From contig JAODTK010005606.1 in the NCBI GenBank assembly GCA_026419785.1, forward strand, positions 62,001-126,000: a DNA stretch of 64,000 nucleotides. Direction: 5' to 3'. The notes beneath the pieces are model-generated. The model was given only the letters and a program-made list of their open reading frames with translations. It was not told the origin of the DNA and did not search any database. The stretch is from Sclerodactyla briareus (taxonomy: Eukaryota > Echinodermata > Holothuroidea > Dendrochirotida > Sclerodactylidae). Numbering within the stretch: the first letter of the stretch is position 1; every line of letters starts with the position of its first letter. The position numbers and the translations under genes were made by a program. This document shows, one piece after another, positions 1 to 11,984 of the stretch.

Positions 1-1097
1 AAGAATTGTGAAATTCAACACTGAGCAATAATGTTAATGTTACTTCCGACTATCTGGGGGTGGGGCGGGGGGGGCTTCCGCATCGATCCCAAATTTTATC
101 ATCCGAGATGCCGGGAGCTGCGATGTAGCACTGAGCGTGGAACTGGTGAGGGGAGTTGGGACGTCTCTTTCAGGTTTCTTGGTTTCTCTTGTATCTTACC
201 ACTCTTTCCTTTACCCCTTTCTTTTCCACTGCTCTCTTTCTTATTGCTCCTTTCTTCCCTCTCCTTTCTTTGTCTCTCACTTTTGTTCTCTCTTTTCCCT
301 CCTCCCCTTTTCTTCTCCCCTCTTCCCTTCTACCTCCTGTCATTACTCCGGGCGGCTGGGGCCCCCGAATCCCCTTCAGGATTACGCGCTGTGTAGTGAA
401 AAAAAAAAACTGCAAACCACCACACTCCGGCTCCAAGCAAAAACCATCCCACCGAAAAAGAGGGAGAAATAACTTATGTAGCATAACAGTCGCAGTCTAG
501 TCTTTACCTATATTCTTAATTGCACATGGGACTAAAAAATGCTACTCGACATTCACCTTGCCCCCTTCATGATTATTATATTATTATATTATTATTATTA
601 TATTATTAATACGAGAACTTCCACGGAGCTCATAACAAGACCAGAGCGCCTTACAATATGGAGAGAAAAGGAGTAAAAAACAACACAGTGAATTACGAAA
701 TTGGAAAAGTTAGAGCGCCCTCTGAATACGAGGACCGAACTTGCCCCTCTGGCGTATGAGGAAGCAAGTCCAGAGACGAGAAGCAGCACCAACCAATTGA
801 AGGAGGAGTTGCCAGCCTTCCCCTCAAAACGGGGGAAATGGGAAGCCGCGGGTCAGATCAGGGGGGAAAGGATAGCAAGGTCGGTGCATGTAGTCAGTAG
901 TCACGAGGTGTCATCCACTTCTCTGCAACGTAATGCGGTCAGGTCAGCCAAATATTTCCCTCATGAAAGAAGGCGAGACTTATATCGCCAGTCCCTGTCA
1001 AGTTACACTAACGGATGGCAGATGCTGACATTAAGAAGTTTATCGACGGTTTTACACACGTCGATCATGTGGAGGGGGGGGGGGGCAGGGGAACGCC
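1..1097. other. No recognised gene; simple sequence and one unsupported ORF
   Basis: No gene is recognised. The stretch holds a G-run near 65-73, the pyrimidine tract listed separately, and a TTA-rich microsatellite at about 570-608. A 140-residue open frame runs from 701 to 1123 on the plus strand (charged, rich in Ser, Arg and Glu), but it resembles no family I know. It has no convincing splice signals and ends in a G-run, so I do not call it a gene. Confidence 0.5.
170..342 (+). repeat. Long polypyrimidine (CT-rich) tract
   Basis: About 170 bases are almost entirely C and T on the plus strand, with only scattered G and A. Three reading frames are open through it simply because of composition, giving Ser/Leu/Phe/Pro-rich translations that should not be taken as protein. 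Tracts of this kind can form triplex (H-) DNA; that is inference. Confidence 0.8.
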
Positions 1098-1620
1098 CCC
1101 CCTTTTTCGAAGGGGCGATATGAGCTTTCATGCAAGTTTTCCCAACTCAGAAACGTAAGTGAGACTATTTTTTTTTTTTTTAACAAAGGTAGATTCACGT
1201 AAAATGTGCATCGATTATAACACGAGGCGGCGTTGGCATACGACACCATATCAGAAACCCCAATTGTTGATCCTCGATGAGAGCGAAAGTACATGTCCGT
1301 TACACACGTATTCGTTAAGTGTGGATGAAACTATTGAGAGAGCAGCCCACAAAGACCACAGTGGTTTTTATTCCAACTGCCGAACCTGATCGTTTAAAAA
1401 ATTGCCGCGAGCGCCGCCCGCAGACGACTCGGAACTGTTGTTTTATAAAACTGTCGTGAGCGATGCATTTTAAGGCATATTTCGGGCGATATGAAGCTTT
1501 CAGACAAGGTTTCTAAATAGAAGAAAACATCAGGTGAGACTATCTATTTGTTTTTTCAAAGGTAGAATTCAACAATATAAAATGTCTATTGATTATAACA
1601 CGATGCGGCGTTGGTATATG
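1098..1620 (+). repeat. Local direct duplication, unit about 140 bp, offset about 380 bp
   Basis: The segment at about 1,098-1,240 recurs at about 1,480-1,620. Shared landmarks in order are GGCGATATGA, a GTGAGACTAT motif, a T-run, AAAGGTAGA, and the block GATTATAACACGA followed by GCGGCGTTGG. The T-run followed by AAAG resembles a splice acceptor, but the frames after it differ between the two copies. I therefore treat it as a repeat, not a duplicated exon. Confidence 0.6.
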
Positions 1621-3715
1621 GGGCAGATGGGGGAGTCAGACTGCTCCGACACATTATGGAAGTTAAAGAAAGTTTTGCAGATCGAGGAATAACCTCTTGG
1701 GCAAAGAAGAGTCACAAATTTTCAGGCAGACAAAACCTGCCACATGTTAAATCGCCCGCAATGTCAGCAAATTGCCGATTTCTCTTTTCGAAAGCCCGCG
1801 ATGATTGAGTAAAAGTTTGTCAATCTTGTCAAGTTTGGACCTTGTGATTTATCGATGTCGAGGAATATGCAAAACTTCGTCCGTTTCGGTATAGCCTGCT
1901 GATAGTTGTTTCGCTTCAGATACCACGGGGCACGATTAGCTATGAGGTTTCCGTGCAAAATAGTTTGAGTGAATTTTGTAATTCGGGACTATTATTTTAC
2001 AAATTGCTTCCTAGACATGCATTTCTAGGCAAGCTGAAGGCATCGATATACGATGACTCCAATTTAACAATAAAATCTTGCACTTGCACCAAATTTCAAC
2101 AAAAACAGTCCGTGGCCCATGGTCCGAACCGAGACAGTAAACAATTGTGGAGCGGCGTCAAGATTATTTCCTACATTTTAATGCGCTCATTGGAATGAAT
2201 ATGTAATGTTAACAAAACCAGCATTTTCTTTTTATAATGGCCTATTACCAGGGAACGCTTGCGAAAAACTAGCACCTTTGACTTTTGTGTGTTTAACTCA
2301 TGGATTGCAACAAAATTTTCGAAACAACTTTGTGATATCAGTAAAAATTTCCGTCGATTTTAGCAAACGGGGGTACGAGGCAAAAACGGAAAAATTATAC
2401 CTGGGTTCTCTAGAATGGGCTAACTGGTCGACTTTCAGGCCTTTTTACCTAACCACCAACTTGACGGTCCCGGGGGCCCATGGAAGGTGAAGAATTCAGG
2501 CCAAAACCAAAAGAACCAAGAACTAACTGCCCTTGGTGGTCAGCAAATTGGTGGCTAAAAAAAAACAAAATCACAATTTAGGACATGGATCTGCACCTAA
2601 TGCCAAAACTTCTCAGAGGGGACGGGTAAAACCTGGACCCCTCTCACAGGCCCTAATAAATGTTAGCCCCTTCGATAGTCACTGAAGCCTTACGTCACTG
2701 CTGTCGACAAGGTGAAACATAAATCTAGACCTCAGTGACAGATTTCTAAGTTTTACTTTCTTTTGGCAACATGAAAACACATGGCACTTACTAAGTTCGC
2801 ACTGCAGGGGCGAAAATAAAATACCTTCACCAATAAATCATTTTGAGTTACGCCCCAGCTGGACAGGAGTAACTAGGCTTTTTACATAGTTTGCCCCAAT
2901 TTATTGTAAGATCAAAACTGCTTTGACTTCAGACTTTACCAAAATGGGGCAATAGCCCTTTGAAGAGCGCATAGTTATTCGGAAATTCGGGCAAAAAAAA
3001 TTAATAATAACAGTGGGAACATTTTGGACAGAAAAAAGCAGAGGTGAAGGCAATTTATTATCTGCAGTCGCTCCTACGACGCATGAGGGACATAATTGTT
3101 CACTGATGTGCTCAAGCTTTGCACTGGCATCACATTGGCTTGCGTCGTAATAGGTCAAGGGCGCAATCTCTGGTATAGTTGAGGGTCCCGGTAGTCAAGA
3201 GTGAAACACATATTGTTACGGAGGGATTCGAAAAAGTTGGGGATCACGACCCCACAAAGAATTCGCCCTTGGAATGTACCAGCCAGGATACACGCATATC
3301 GCTAATTGGGCAAACATTTATTTGCATTCATTTTTAAACCCCGAGTAGGTGACATGTAAATCTAGCCCAAATGGAAGATTGTAAAGTATATCACGGATGC
3401 GACAGAACCAACTAGGACAAATAGCATAATATCCGGACTGGTCGGGCCCGGGTTGCAGGATAATTTGAGATCAAAACAACGAAACGAACAAGTACCAGAA
3501 TTCGGAGAAATAATGAAGAAATTTGGGGCCAAATAAAAATGAAAAGTTTTCTAGTATGAAGTTGTGGCCGAATTTTCGCAATATCAGTGATTCAAGTCGT
3601 ATGTGCATATGAAACTGCGATGAAATACACTAACCCTTTTGCAGTTCTGGGAGGTAAGTTTGTCTGCCCCAATCTACTGAAATGCTGGGAACGTTGACGT
3701 GCATCTTGATCATTT
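1621..3715. other. No gene or repeat recognised
   Basis: About 2.1 kb with only short, unconvincing open frames (the longest is about 94 residues at 2,206-2,490). No splice-bounded coding segment, RNA gene or tandem repeat stands out. The base composition is similar to its surroundings. Confidence 0.5.
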
Positions 3716-3719
3716 TTAT

Positions 3720-4205
3720 GATAGGGTGTGCGGTGGTCCAGTGATAATCATAATTGATGATCGTCTAAACTGATTCTTGTTGTCTAACCAAAACAAAAAT
3801 AGCTCGTATAAGTCCACTGATTCCGGTGCTGGAAACCCAGGTGAAGATCTGGACCCCACTAGGGGCGAAATCGAAGAGATATCCATGTTCATTACGAGTT
3901 CTCGAATTTGAAATCGAATAGCCAAAAAGTGCCATAATTTTTCACGTGTTTAGCGCGCAGTGGTTGTGTTTCTACCAGTCGCTGTAAATATGCCGCTGTA
4001 TAGTTCGGCCCGTTTGTGTCACCGGATAATTTCAGAAAGAAAGCATTGGGGGCAGGACTTCCCCCTCCCCGCAATTTTTCTGAGATAAAAAAATTCGGGG
4101 GAAAAAAATTCGTGGAAAATTGGGAACGGGAAAAGGCAGAATGAAGAGATGCCCGAATTTTCTGCCAATTATCGATAAAATGCCCGTAAAACATGCAAAA
4201 AAAAA
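3720..4205 (+). repeat. Dispersed repeat family F, copy 1 (truncated)
   Basis: This copy matches 36,200-36,935 (same strand) and the reverse complement of 45,828-46,690. Shared landmarks in order are GTCTAAACTGATTC, GTGAAGATCT before a GACC...ACTAGGG motif, GAATAGCCAAAAAGT, a TAAATATGC motif, a C-run followed by CAATTTTTCTGAG, and TCGTGGAAAATTGGGA. It ends sooner than the other two copies, in an A-run followed by a GCGCGC motif. No transposase frame is present, so it looks like a non-autonomous mobile element or its remnant. Confidence 0.65.
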
Positions 4206-4330
4206 AATTCGCGCGCGCTGGTAGACTTTGATGACTGACTTTAGGACAAAAATGGCGACACCCTATATGGAATAGTCCGTACGCCTTTGGTTGCCATACC
4301 CCAAAACAAAGGGTTTAATGTGTGTTTACT

Positions 4331-5036
4331 CATCATGGAGGAAACACCACATACCAGGTATGAACGTCATCAATCTAGTCGGGTCGAGTTATCGTGTTAC
4401 AAGCCAAAAATTGAGCCAAAATATTGACTTTCACAAATTTTAGTTGTTTGACCAAACTTCACCCCGACTTATACCAAAAAACAATAGGACTTGTTGTAAC
4501 TTCCATAAGAAAGCTACACATCAAAATTCAACCCGATCGACCAACCATCTGGACTTATCGGTTCACAAGGTTTTCGACCTTGACTCTTGGTGACCTCAGA
4601 TGAACCTCTGACCTGACCCCAACACAATATTGATTTTTGTAACGGCCTCATGGGAAACACACAGACAAGTATGAGCTTCGTCGATCCAGGGGGGGTCGAG
4701 TATCGTGCTTAACAAGCCAAAATGGCTGAAATATCCGACTTTTCACAAATTTCTATTTTGACCAAAATGCCACCCCCGACCTAAACTAAAACCAATTGGG
4801 TCCTGGAATCCATCATAAAAAAGGCTACACAGCAAGTTTCAACTTGATCGGTCCAAACATTCGGACCCCTTATCCCGGGCTTTACAAGGGTTCAGGACTT
4901 TGACTCTGGTGACATCAGCACGGACACCATACTGACCGGACCCCCCCAAAAGACATAAGGTTAATCTGTAATCATCATGAGCAAGCGTGAGTTGATCGAC
5001 TCAGACCTGCCCAAGTTATCGAGGTTTACAAGCTGT
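4331..5036 (+). repeat. Tandem repeat, unit about 315 bp (family H), 2.2 copies
   Basis: Units begin near 4,331, 4,643 and 4,967; the third is cut off in a CA microsatellite at about 5,037. Each starts with a CATCATGG/CTCATGGG motif. They then share a GGGTCGAG(T)TATCGTG motif, ACAAGCCAAAA, TTTCACAAATTT, GACCAAA, and finally TTTGACTCT(T)GGTGAC. A minus-strand relative lies inside each copy of the large duplication, at about 14,945 and 24,165. The unit has no open frame. Confidence 0.7.
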
Positions 5037-5099
5037 GTGTCACACACACACACACGACGTTGACTGCATAGATTCCTCTGGACTTCGTCAAGGAATGCA

Positions 5100-6640
5100 A
5101 GCCTGTAAGATGCCAGAATACGGAGGAGCATGCGAGGACGACAAGCTCGCGAGCCTTTATACCTACAGACCAACAACTGAAACAACAACAATTGGAGGAT
5201 ATGGCCATCTCGATCAAATCGTACATTACTGCCCAGGAGGTGGAAAGATTTACCCCCCGACCTGGAATCGAGTTTTAGGCGATAGGCCTAGCCGGTCACA
5301 TCACGTAAGACTGTCACTTACGATCACCCAAAACCCAAACCGATGATGGATTTGGTGCCTTACTGTCGACCATTTCTTTAAGGGTGGCAATTCCAGAGAC
5401 TAAAGGCCTGACGGATTTGAATGCAATTACCACCTACGATACGTCTGTCGAGTTCTGGGAAAGTTCTCCTACCGGAAAAAACAGTAGACCATGCATCAAG
5501 GCGCTCATAGAATATGCTTTTAGGCACTATTGAATCCAGAATTGAGTTTGTTCGTGTGAAATAATCCGACCGAATGTACTCAGTCGGACCGGCGGGTCAA
5601 CGAAAACAGCCCAGTATCAAAGTCAAAAATTCTGGAAGCTCTGGACCACGAACCGAAAACGAGTGATCCAGATAATCCGTTCTGGTGGCCGTTCGTAATC
5701 TACCAACAAAGTGCTGTTTGACAAGGTACCGTGGAACAATTCTACATTGACAAAAGTAGGAAGGATTATTGAAGGTAGCGCAACTGCATGGTGGGCGCTG
5801 TCAATCCAACCACCCGCACGATCTGAAGACCTCGTCAAGCGGAGGTCCCAAGAAGAAGTGAATAATCCCCCAACATTGCCGATCGAAGCTCACCGGGACC
5901 GATCGCCTCGTTTATAACGGTGTAAATCATCGATCAGTGGTCGGCCTCATACGCTCGTGACAATTTTCAAGATTGCCTCAAGAAAGCAGAGTTCCCGCTT
6001 TGGGAAAAAGCCTCGATTGTCGTATACTGAAGACAGGACACACATTCGAGGGTCTTGCCGATTGGAGGACCGGTCTTCTCGAGGCTTCCTACCATATATA
6101 AGGATTTATGAAGAGAATGGACATGAGGGGCATTCCTGGGGGCCTGGGACAACCGTAGACTGTAACGAAACAAGATGGGGGCGGATACGAGGAAATGGAA
6201 TGAAATGAACTATTTCGCCTCAAATACCGCACGATTAAACTGACCTCGCCCTCAAAACTGGGGAAATATACATCACATTTATAGATTTAGCCCGAGCCTT
6301 TGGTTAGCCGGCAGTCCTGATTATTGATTTATCCTTTGAGAAGTATGGTTATCCGGGACCGCATTTTAATTCAAAACCCAAGACCATTCAACACGGACTC
6401 TTATTAGAGTAGAATTGCTAATGGGTACACGGAGTTTATATCACGTGAGAGGGGCAATTATTCAGGATGCCCCCCCAGTCTCAATCATTAGTTTTGAACG
6501 ACCAGAGGTTGAGGGTTGTTTGCTGGGAGTCCTGAATGATTATCCCTAAACCTAGTCCAGAGGTACTTCGACGACATAGGCATTTGCTGTAAACAGGAAC
6601 GCAAAGCTATAGAAATGGGAAGGAGAACCGTAAGCGTTTG
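5100..6640 (+). pseudogene. Decayed non-LTR retrotransposon reverse transcriptase remnant
   Basis: No continuous frame remains, but pieces in different forward frames read in the order expected of a reverse transcriptase. At about 6,268-6,300 is a YITFIDLARAF-like segment, resembling the first catalytic-aspartate block. At about 6,335-6,350 is EKYGYPG. Next come ANGYTEF and a CPPSL segment (about 6,415-6,480) where intact enzymes have a QGCPLSP-type block. At about 6,563-6,600 is RYFDDIGICC, matching the position of the second catalytic block (normally YADD or FADD). Many frameshifts and stops separate the pieces. The part upstream of about 6,000 is attributed only by position. The assignment rests on motif order and spacing by eye; the clade is uncertain. 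Confidence 0.45.
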
Positions 6641-6649
6641 TTAATGTAC

Positions 6650-7495
6650 TTGCTCAACGTTACGCAAAGAACGTAAACGGTTCGCCATGGTCAAAAAGGG
6701 TGGCACAACTGGTGCAAATTGACTAGAACAGCAACACGATTGTTATTCACTCACAACAAGCCCCATCCCAAATGTGGTGGGGAAGCATGGGTTCTTACAC
6801 TTTACTCTGGGTCAGGCTGTTCTAGATGGAAAGCTGCTGTACCAGGCAACCTTTGACTCAATTGTCCGGAATTTTGATGAAACTCTTTGACATAACTGAG
6901 TGCCTGCTTCCCCGTGTCTGCCAAGCTACATGCTATTAACCAGATGGGGTCATTTATAATTCAGTGTCTCACCTAAACATACCTTTTTCCTCCCGTCTAA
7001 TAGTGTCTGTCTCTTGTTGCACTGGAAGATAGCATTCGAAACCTGGTGGTTAAGGAAACGTTCCCCGGGAATAGTCACCGAATCGGGACATTCATGTTTC
7101 TCACGTTTTCCTTACTACAAACGTGGGTTTTCCTGGGGGGGGTGGGGATGGCCCGGAGTGGGGGGTTGGGTGATACCTAGGACCTCTGCCCCTTACTTAC
7201 TTTACCGGCCCAAAAAACTTTCCATCTGGTACGTACCTAGACTTCAACGATGATGGCCGCGCAGACAAGCATAGTGCCAGAGCAGTCTCCCTTGTACTTC
7301 GTGCCTCCACAGGGACAAGAGAAGGCGGGTAATATTTGCTGCTGGGGAGATATGCAGCGGTTTCATTTTGTGTATAGTTGTTTTTTATGGGGGTCGTAGG
7401 GGGGATGTACCGAAGTTGATGCACTTGGTGGCAGGGGGGTGGTAAAAACATGAAAACAAACTGTCCTAAATTCCATGTGAATTGCCGGGTAAGTT
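6650..7495. other. No recognised gene; G-rich runs
   Basis: No coding region is recognised. A G-rich stretch lies at about 7,134-7,168 and further G-runs at 7,388-7,440. A 147-residue minus-strand open frame (7,197-7,640) crosses into the SINE that follows and reads through simple G/C-rich sequence. It is taken as spurious. Confidence 0.5.
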
Positions 7496-7499
7496 TGTG

Positions 7500-8045
7500 G
7501 GAATGATAGTGAAGCTGTATCCTGTGCTCGTCACAGTGTATAGCCACAGGTCTCCGGTGCGATTCTCCAGCCGGGGCCACACCGGCGTGTTTCGCAACAG
7601 TGCTCGACTTGCACCTCGACGGGCGTGCATTCCTGGCCATTAAGGTTTCCTCGGCCTAGCATGTTGAAGCAGTGGCTTGGTGCTTATCGGAGGGGGGGGG
7701 GGGGGTTCGGGGAACTCGAGTCTCGTCTGGTCGGCTTGTGAGCAGTCGCGTCGATACTCTTCGCGGTACCCTCGTTCTGAGAACTAGATGCGCTGTGTCC
7801 TGGCGTTCACCTGATCCGTAACCTGTTCGGATGGTGTGACGTAAAAGTGCGGTCCCGGGAGCAGGAATTGTGTGTCACGCTCCGCCTCGAATCATTTGTG
7901 ACGCAGTTTAGTCGCAAAATGAGAAAGTCAGAGCTTGGCGCCGGTGCTCAGCCACGATCTAAAAATCGTTAGTCGGACGTTCCTTGAAATAAATCACATT
8001 TGTGTGTGCTCCTCCTGAACCCGGAGCAATCTAAATCAAGGTACA
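7500..8045 (+). mobile_element. tRNA-derived SINE, copy A
   Basis: A box-B-like motif (GGTGCGATTCTCC, about 7,556-7,568) is followed by a long body shared with copies at 39,815-40,400 and 57,700-58,140. Shared landmarks are CGACGGGCGTG followed by TTCCTGG, a G-run, GTCTCGTCTGGTCGG, GTCGCGTCGA...CTCTTCG, CTGAGAA, a GATCCGTAACC/GATCGTCCTC motif, GCGGTCCCGGGAGCA and GGAATTG followed by GTGTCAC. The family identity is inferred from the Pol III box B plus the shared tail. SINEs are copied by LINE machinery and encode no protein. The box A is too degraded to place. Confidence 0.65.
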
Positions 8046-10767
8046 AAATCATTCAGCTTCAACGAGCGTACGCAATCTGGCGCGAAAATTGGTCAGTGCG
8101 CCTGGATTATCCGATACATTGATGCCTGCGGTCGAGAGCGTGACCAATGTTGTCATTCTGTTTCTGTCTGGTAACATGGTTCTCTTTGTCGTAAGTATCT
8201 GAAACAGACTAACCTCGCAGAGAGTCACAGAACTTAGGAATCGTCGATCTCAAGGCAGACCGTCGTCAGACTAATTGTATGATCATCCTTCAAATGCATA
8301 CCTTTTTTATCATATGCGAATAATGTATGCACCTCTCTTGAGGTTTTTCATTTCCCCCATCGACAAGTTTAGCTGGATTGGTTTCAACCGCCCTTGCAGC
8401 CATAATTTATGTAGTGCTCGTATATCTATCCTCAAGCGACTGTTGCCATGTGCAACAACCCCTTCTGCCAGACTCAACCTTCTCTAACTATCACCGAACG
8501 GCCATCTGCATTGTATTCTCACAAACCATACGTGGCTAAACCATAGTAAGGATCTTGTGGCTGTGACTTAAGTAGTTCTGTTGAAACTCAACTCCCCATT
8601 AACGATGTACAGTGATAGATCATAACAGGGGATAGTCTGGAGGCTAACTGCTGATCATCAGCTCTGCCCAAACAGAGAGCCTTATGTATTAGTTTGGTGA
8701 TCGGGTTGCCAAACGTCTTCATTGTAAGGTTGCTGCCCGTTTTGAACCGTATTCTTACGCAGTGTTATAATACTCAAATTCGACCAATACAACCTTTAAG
8801 ACAAAATTGGACTTCTAGATAACTGTCGTGAGGGTGGCAAAACATTGTTATCTTGTATTCGTGCACGTGTAGTTGGCGCAGCCATAGAACATCGAGTTGT
8901 TTCATACATGGTGGCCAAAAGCCATGCTAAAGTGATCTGGCGCTTTGTTCAGGCTAAATGCATAGGACTAGTAGTAATACAGCTAAATTACATTCCGTTC
9001 ATTAGGTCAAACCTCGGCTCCAAACGAAAGCTCGGGAAGAAATCTGCGGCTGTCCTATCTAGTCAACATTTACTTTTGCTTTGCGCTTTATTGCCTTGAC
9101 CCCCCCTGGTGTCCTAAAGGCTTTCCTCCATTCTATTATCGGTATATCTGTATGTATTATGTATGTCATGTATTTATGTATGTATGTTATGTATGTATGT
9201 GAGCATATCGTAGTTTATTGTATGTAAATCTAGTTGACATACTTTGGCAGTCTTTTAGCGTTTGCCCACACACACACAACATGGTAAGCCCGAACTCCAC
9301 GTCATTCCAATTTTTTGGCTAATATTCGTCATGGGTTCCAACGAAGCCTGGAATAAATAAAATATCTAAAACAGGCTAGCACGCCCAGGGCAAGCGATGC
9401 AGAATCTATTATTAAAGACGAAGACCGTCTGATAGCATGTCCAAACAAGCTTATGCAACCATGAGAAATTTTGGCGACAGTTCTGTGCATCTGAATAAAT
9501 CAGGCTCCCTCTACATTCCTGTATACCCGTTATGTGTATGCAAATTCCCCATATTCACAAGGAGACATCGCCGATATTGTGCGCCTGTTACCCATTGACG
9601 TCTCGGAACAGTAACCAGGACCCTGTGAATACAAAGTCCATCCAAACATGGTATGTTTCTGAACGCTAGTGACAAAGAACTAACAATGGGATTCAATTGA
9701 AAAGTAAAGTGCACATAAAGTTAATTTCATAAATTGATTCCATTTTACGATCTATTTCTCAATACTTTTTCTCCCTGTAATGGTGCCCTCAATAAATAGC
9801 AGTTACTTGTATGCAGTTCAATGGGCCGTTTTCCGTGCGACACTCTGTTAGTCTGGTGCTGTCCACTCAGTTAGGGTGAAATATCATTGCAAGTAAATGA
9901 ATACTCAACACGTACTGCGGTCGAACGCCGAAGTGTTGGAAGGTTGTGGGGGTTTTGAAATTGTTGCCTCTTTTTTATCTGTGTGTGGCCAATTCTAAAA
10001 GATGATCTGTTGCATGGACCATTTGTGTCATTGCAGTTGACATCTGGCCTTTTTATTGCGCCAGTCCGTTCAACAGTGCTTTCTTTCATTTTGGCGACAA
10101 TGCAAGATGGTAACTGAACGGGGGGTGGGGGGAGGAGGGCGGTCTCCCCCATTCTCGTCCCGAGACTGGCTGTCCGTGTGGGGGTGCCCGTTTGCTGAGT
10201 CGTTCGTCTGTACACGCAAGAATTCCTGCGGACGTGGAATTTTACGAAATAATCGATAGGCATACCACATCTTTTATGATCGTGTGACTGATTTTCAACT
10301 AACTAACTTTTGGTGAATCTTTCACCTGCGATATCTTTCGGAAATCACCGGAGCCATCGATTCCTGCTCCAGCAGCTTCGTCGTAGGGGAAAGTAACATA
10401 GCCCATCCTTCAGCTTTTAATGAATCGAAGTTTCCACATTAGGTGAAATACATTAGACAATTCCCTGGTTTCCTTGCCTGGCATACTTTCATCTTGCGCT
10501 ATCTTTTTAACCACTCCACCAGTTGCAACCTTTTTCAACCTTTTCACAACATACAGTCGGCCGAGAGCCAATTAGATTCACACCCTGTCACCCAACCGAC
10601 TTGGGCCATAACCTCTACGGTGTTAACTGCCGCTGATCTCGACAGGTTATCGCCAGACCGGTGATAGTCCCGAAAATGACGTACAAATCGTTATTTAGCG
10701 CGCGTATTTCCGAACGTTCGTTTACACAATACAGACTAGACACAGAAGGATACCTGAGGACCCCCGG
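8046..10767. other. No recognised gene; one microsatellite
   Basis: About 2.7 kb without a recognised gene. It holds a TATG microsatellite at about 9,148-9,205 and a G-rich patch at about 10,118-10,145. Minus-strand frames at 9,511-9,714 (67 residues) and 9,871-10,263 (130 residues) are open but match nothing I know and lack clear splice borders. Confidence 0.45.
9148..9205 (+). repeat. TATG microsatellite
   Basis: An imperfect run of TATG/TGTA units, with several single-base interruptions. Confidence 0.85.
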
Positions 10768-11984
10768 ACATTTTATATTTCTTCGGGCAATTCATTATAC
10801 TGATAATTAAATATAAATTATAATTGTTTTTTAATTGCAGCTCTCTATTAACCCAATTTACTCATCCATCACTCGAAAATTTCCACTGAATTAATCATTT
10901 AATCACCTCTAGTCCTATGCGTTTAGACCAAGTTGCAATCACTTTATTCACTGCAGATGTCGTGAGATTTAACAATATTGTTTGGTAAGCTACAACGACA
11001 CGTTTCTATCTAATGTACATACCATCTTTCACACGACCAGCGGTTGCTCTCCCCAGGCTATAACCTTATCCGTAAAAGATAGGCCAAGGTCAAACGTTGG
11101 AGGGGTCGCTGCCCTGTAAAGAACGATACCTCTTTTATATAGACATCTGAATTCGAGGTAACGATGTCCGAAGTCAACAGGTTGGAAGAGTTTTTATAAC
11201 CAATTTTATTAAGAAATGTTTCTAGATTGCCATCTTAATTCGGTTTGTCCCCTGATCGCGATAATGGTTTATCCAGTTTATGAAATGACGTCTAAACCTT
11301 ACAGTTTTTTTTACTGGCATTTTAAATTAGTGATTTGGTGATTTTAACATAAACCTCTTAAATAGTTTCTTCGACCAGGTGGCACACGAAATTGACGTTA
11401 CATCAACTTGGTACAAATGGTAAACGGAGTGCACGAGACGCGACAGAAGTCTGCTACAGTGTAAATACCATGTTTATACGTCCAATAGGAACCCGTGTAA
11501 CGAACTTTGTGTCATTTATCACAATTTCACTGTAGTGATCACTACTACGGCCCGTGTATCTTACATCGCATTCATCTTCGAAAAAACAAGAAACACCTAC
11601 CCACAACCTTGATCAAATATACCTATCAAAATTTGCTCAGTACATTGCTTCTCGAACATCAGATGTTCCACATGGCACCTGGTTGTTCAGGAAATTGTAC
11701 AGATACGGCAGTCCAAAACTGGGAATGATGTTTGTAGAATGTTTAGTTTTAGTTTTAGTCCAGGCAAGGGTCAGAAGGACCATAGTCCTCATGAACGCCC
11801 TTGGAACCACATACCTCCAACAAATGGCGAACGAGCCCAGACAATCGACTAATCCGTCCCTACGCATTACTTGTGAGAAGATCATAGCGGTTGCTGACAG
11901 GCAGTATGACTACTAACCCCTAACATCATCAACTATATTCCGTAAAGCTTCATTCCATACTCGTTTTTGCTCTCTTTCAAAAGG

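Noticed and set aside
156-500. Three overlapping open frames near the start of the window
   Set aside because: They exist only because the polypyrimidine tract lacks stop codons in all frames.
1159-1389. Possible retroviral-like MCIDYN motif reminiscent of a Gypsy-type reverse transcriptase
   Set aside because: The expected following motifs are absent, and the duplicated copy at about 1,580 does not keep the frame.
5711-5917. Retrotransposon gag-like segment (VGRIIEGSATAWWALSIQ)
   Set aside because: The resemblance to the gag core is limited to one short stretch, with no zinc knuckle or neighbouring LTR features.
7197-7640. 147-residue minus-strand open frame
   Set aside because: It overlaps a SINE and G-run sequence; the SINE explains the downstream part and there are no splice signals.
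9871-10263. 130-residue minus-strand open frame
   Set aside because: It includes a translated C/G-run, has no clear acceptor or donor, and shows no recognisable family.
11554-11916. 120-residue open frame in duplication copy 1
   Set aside because: The matching part of copy 2 (around 22,370-22,700) is frameshifted and keeps only a short identical stretch, giving no sign of selection for coding.
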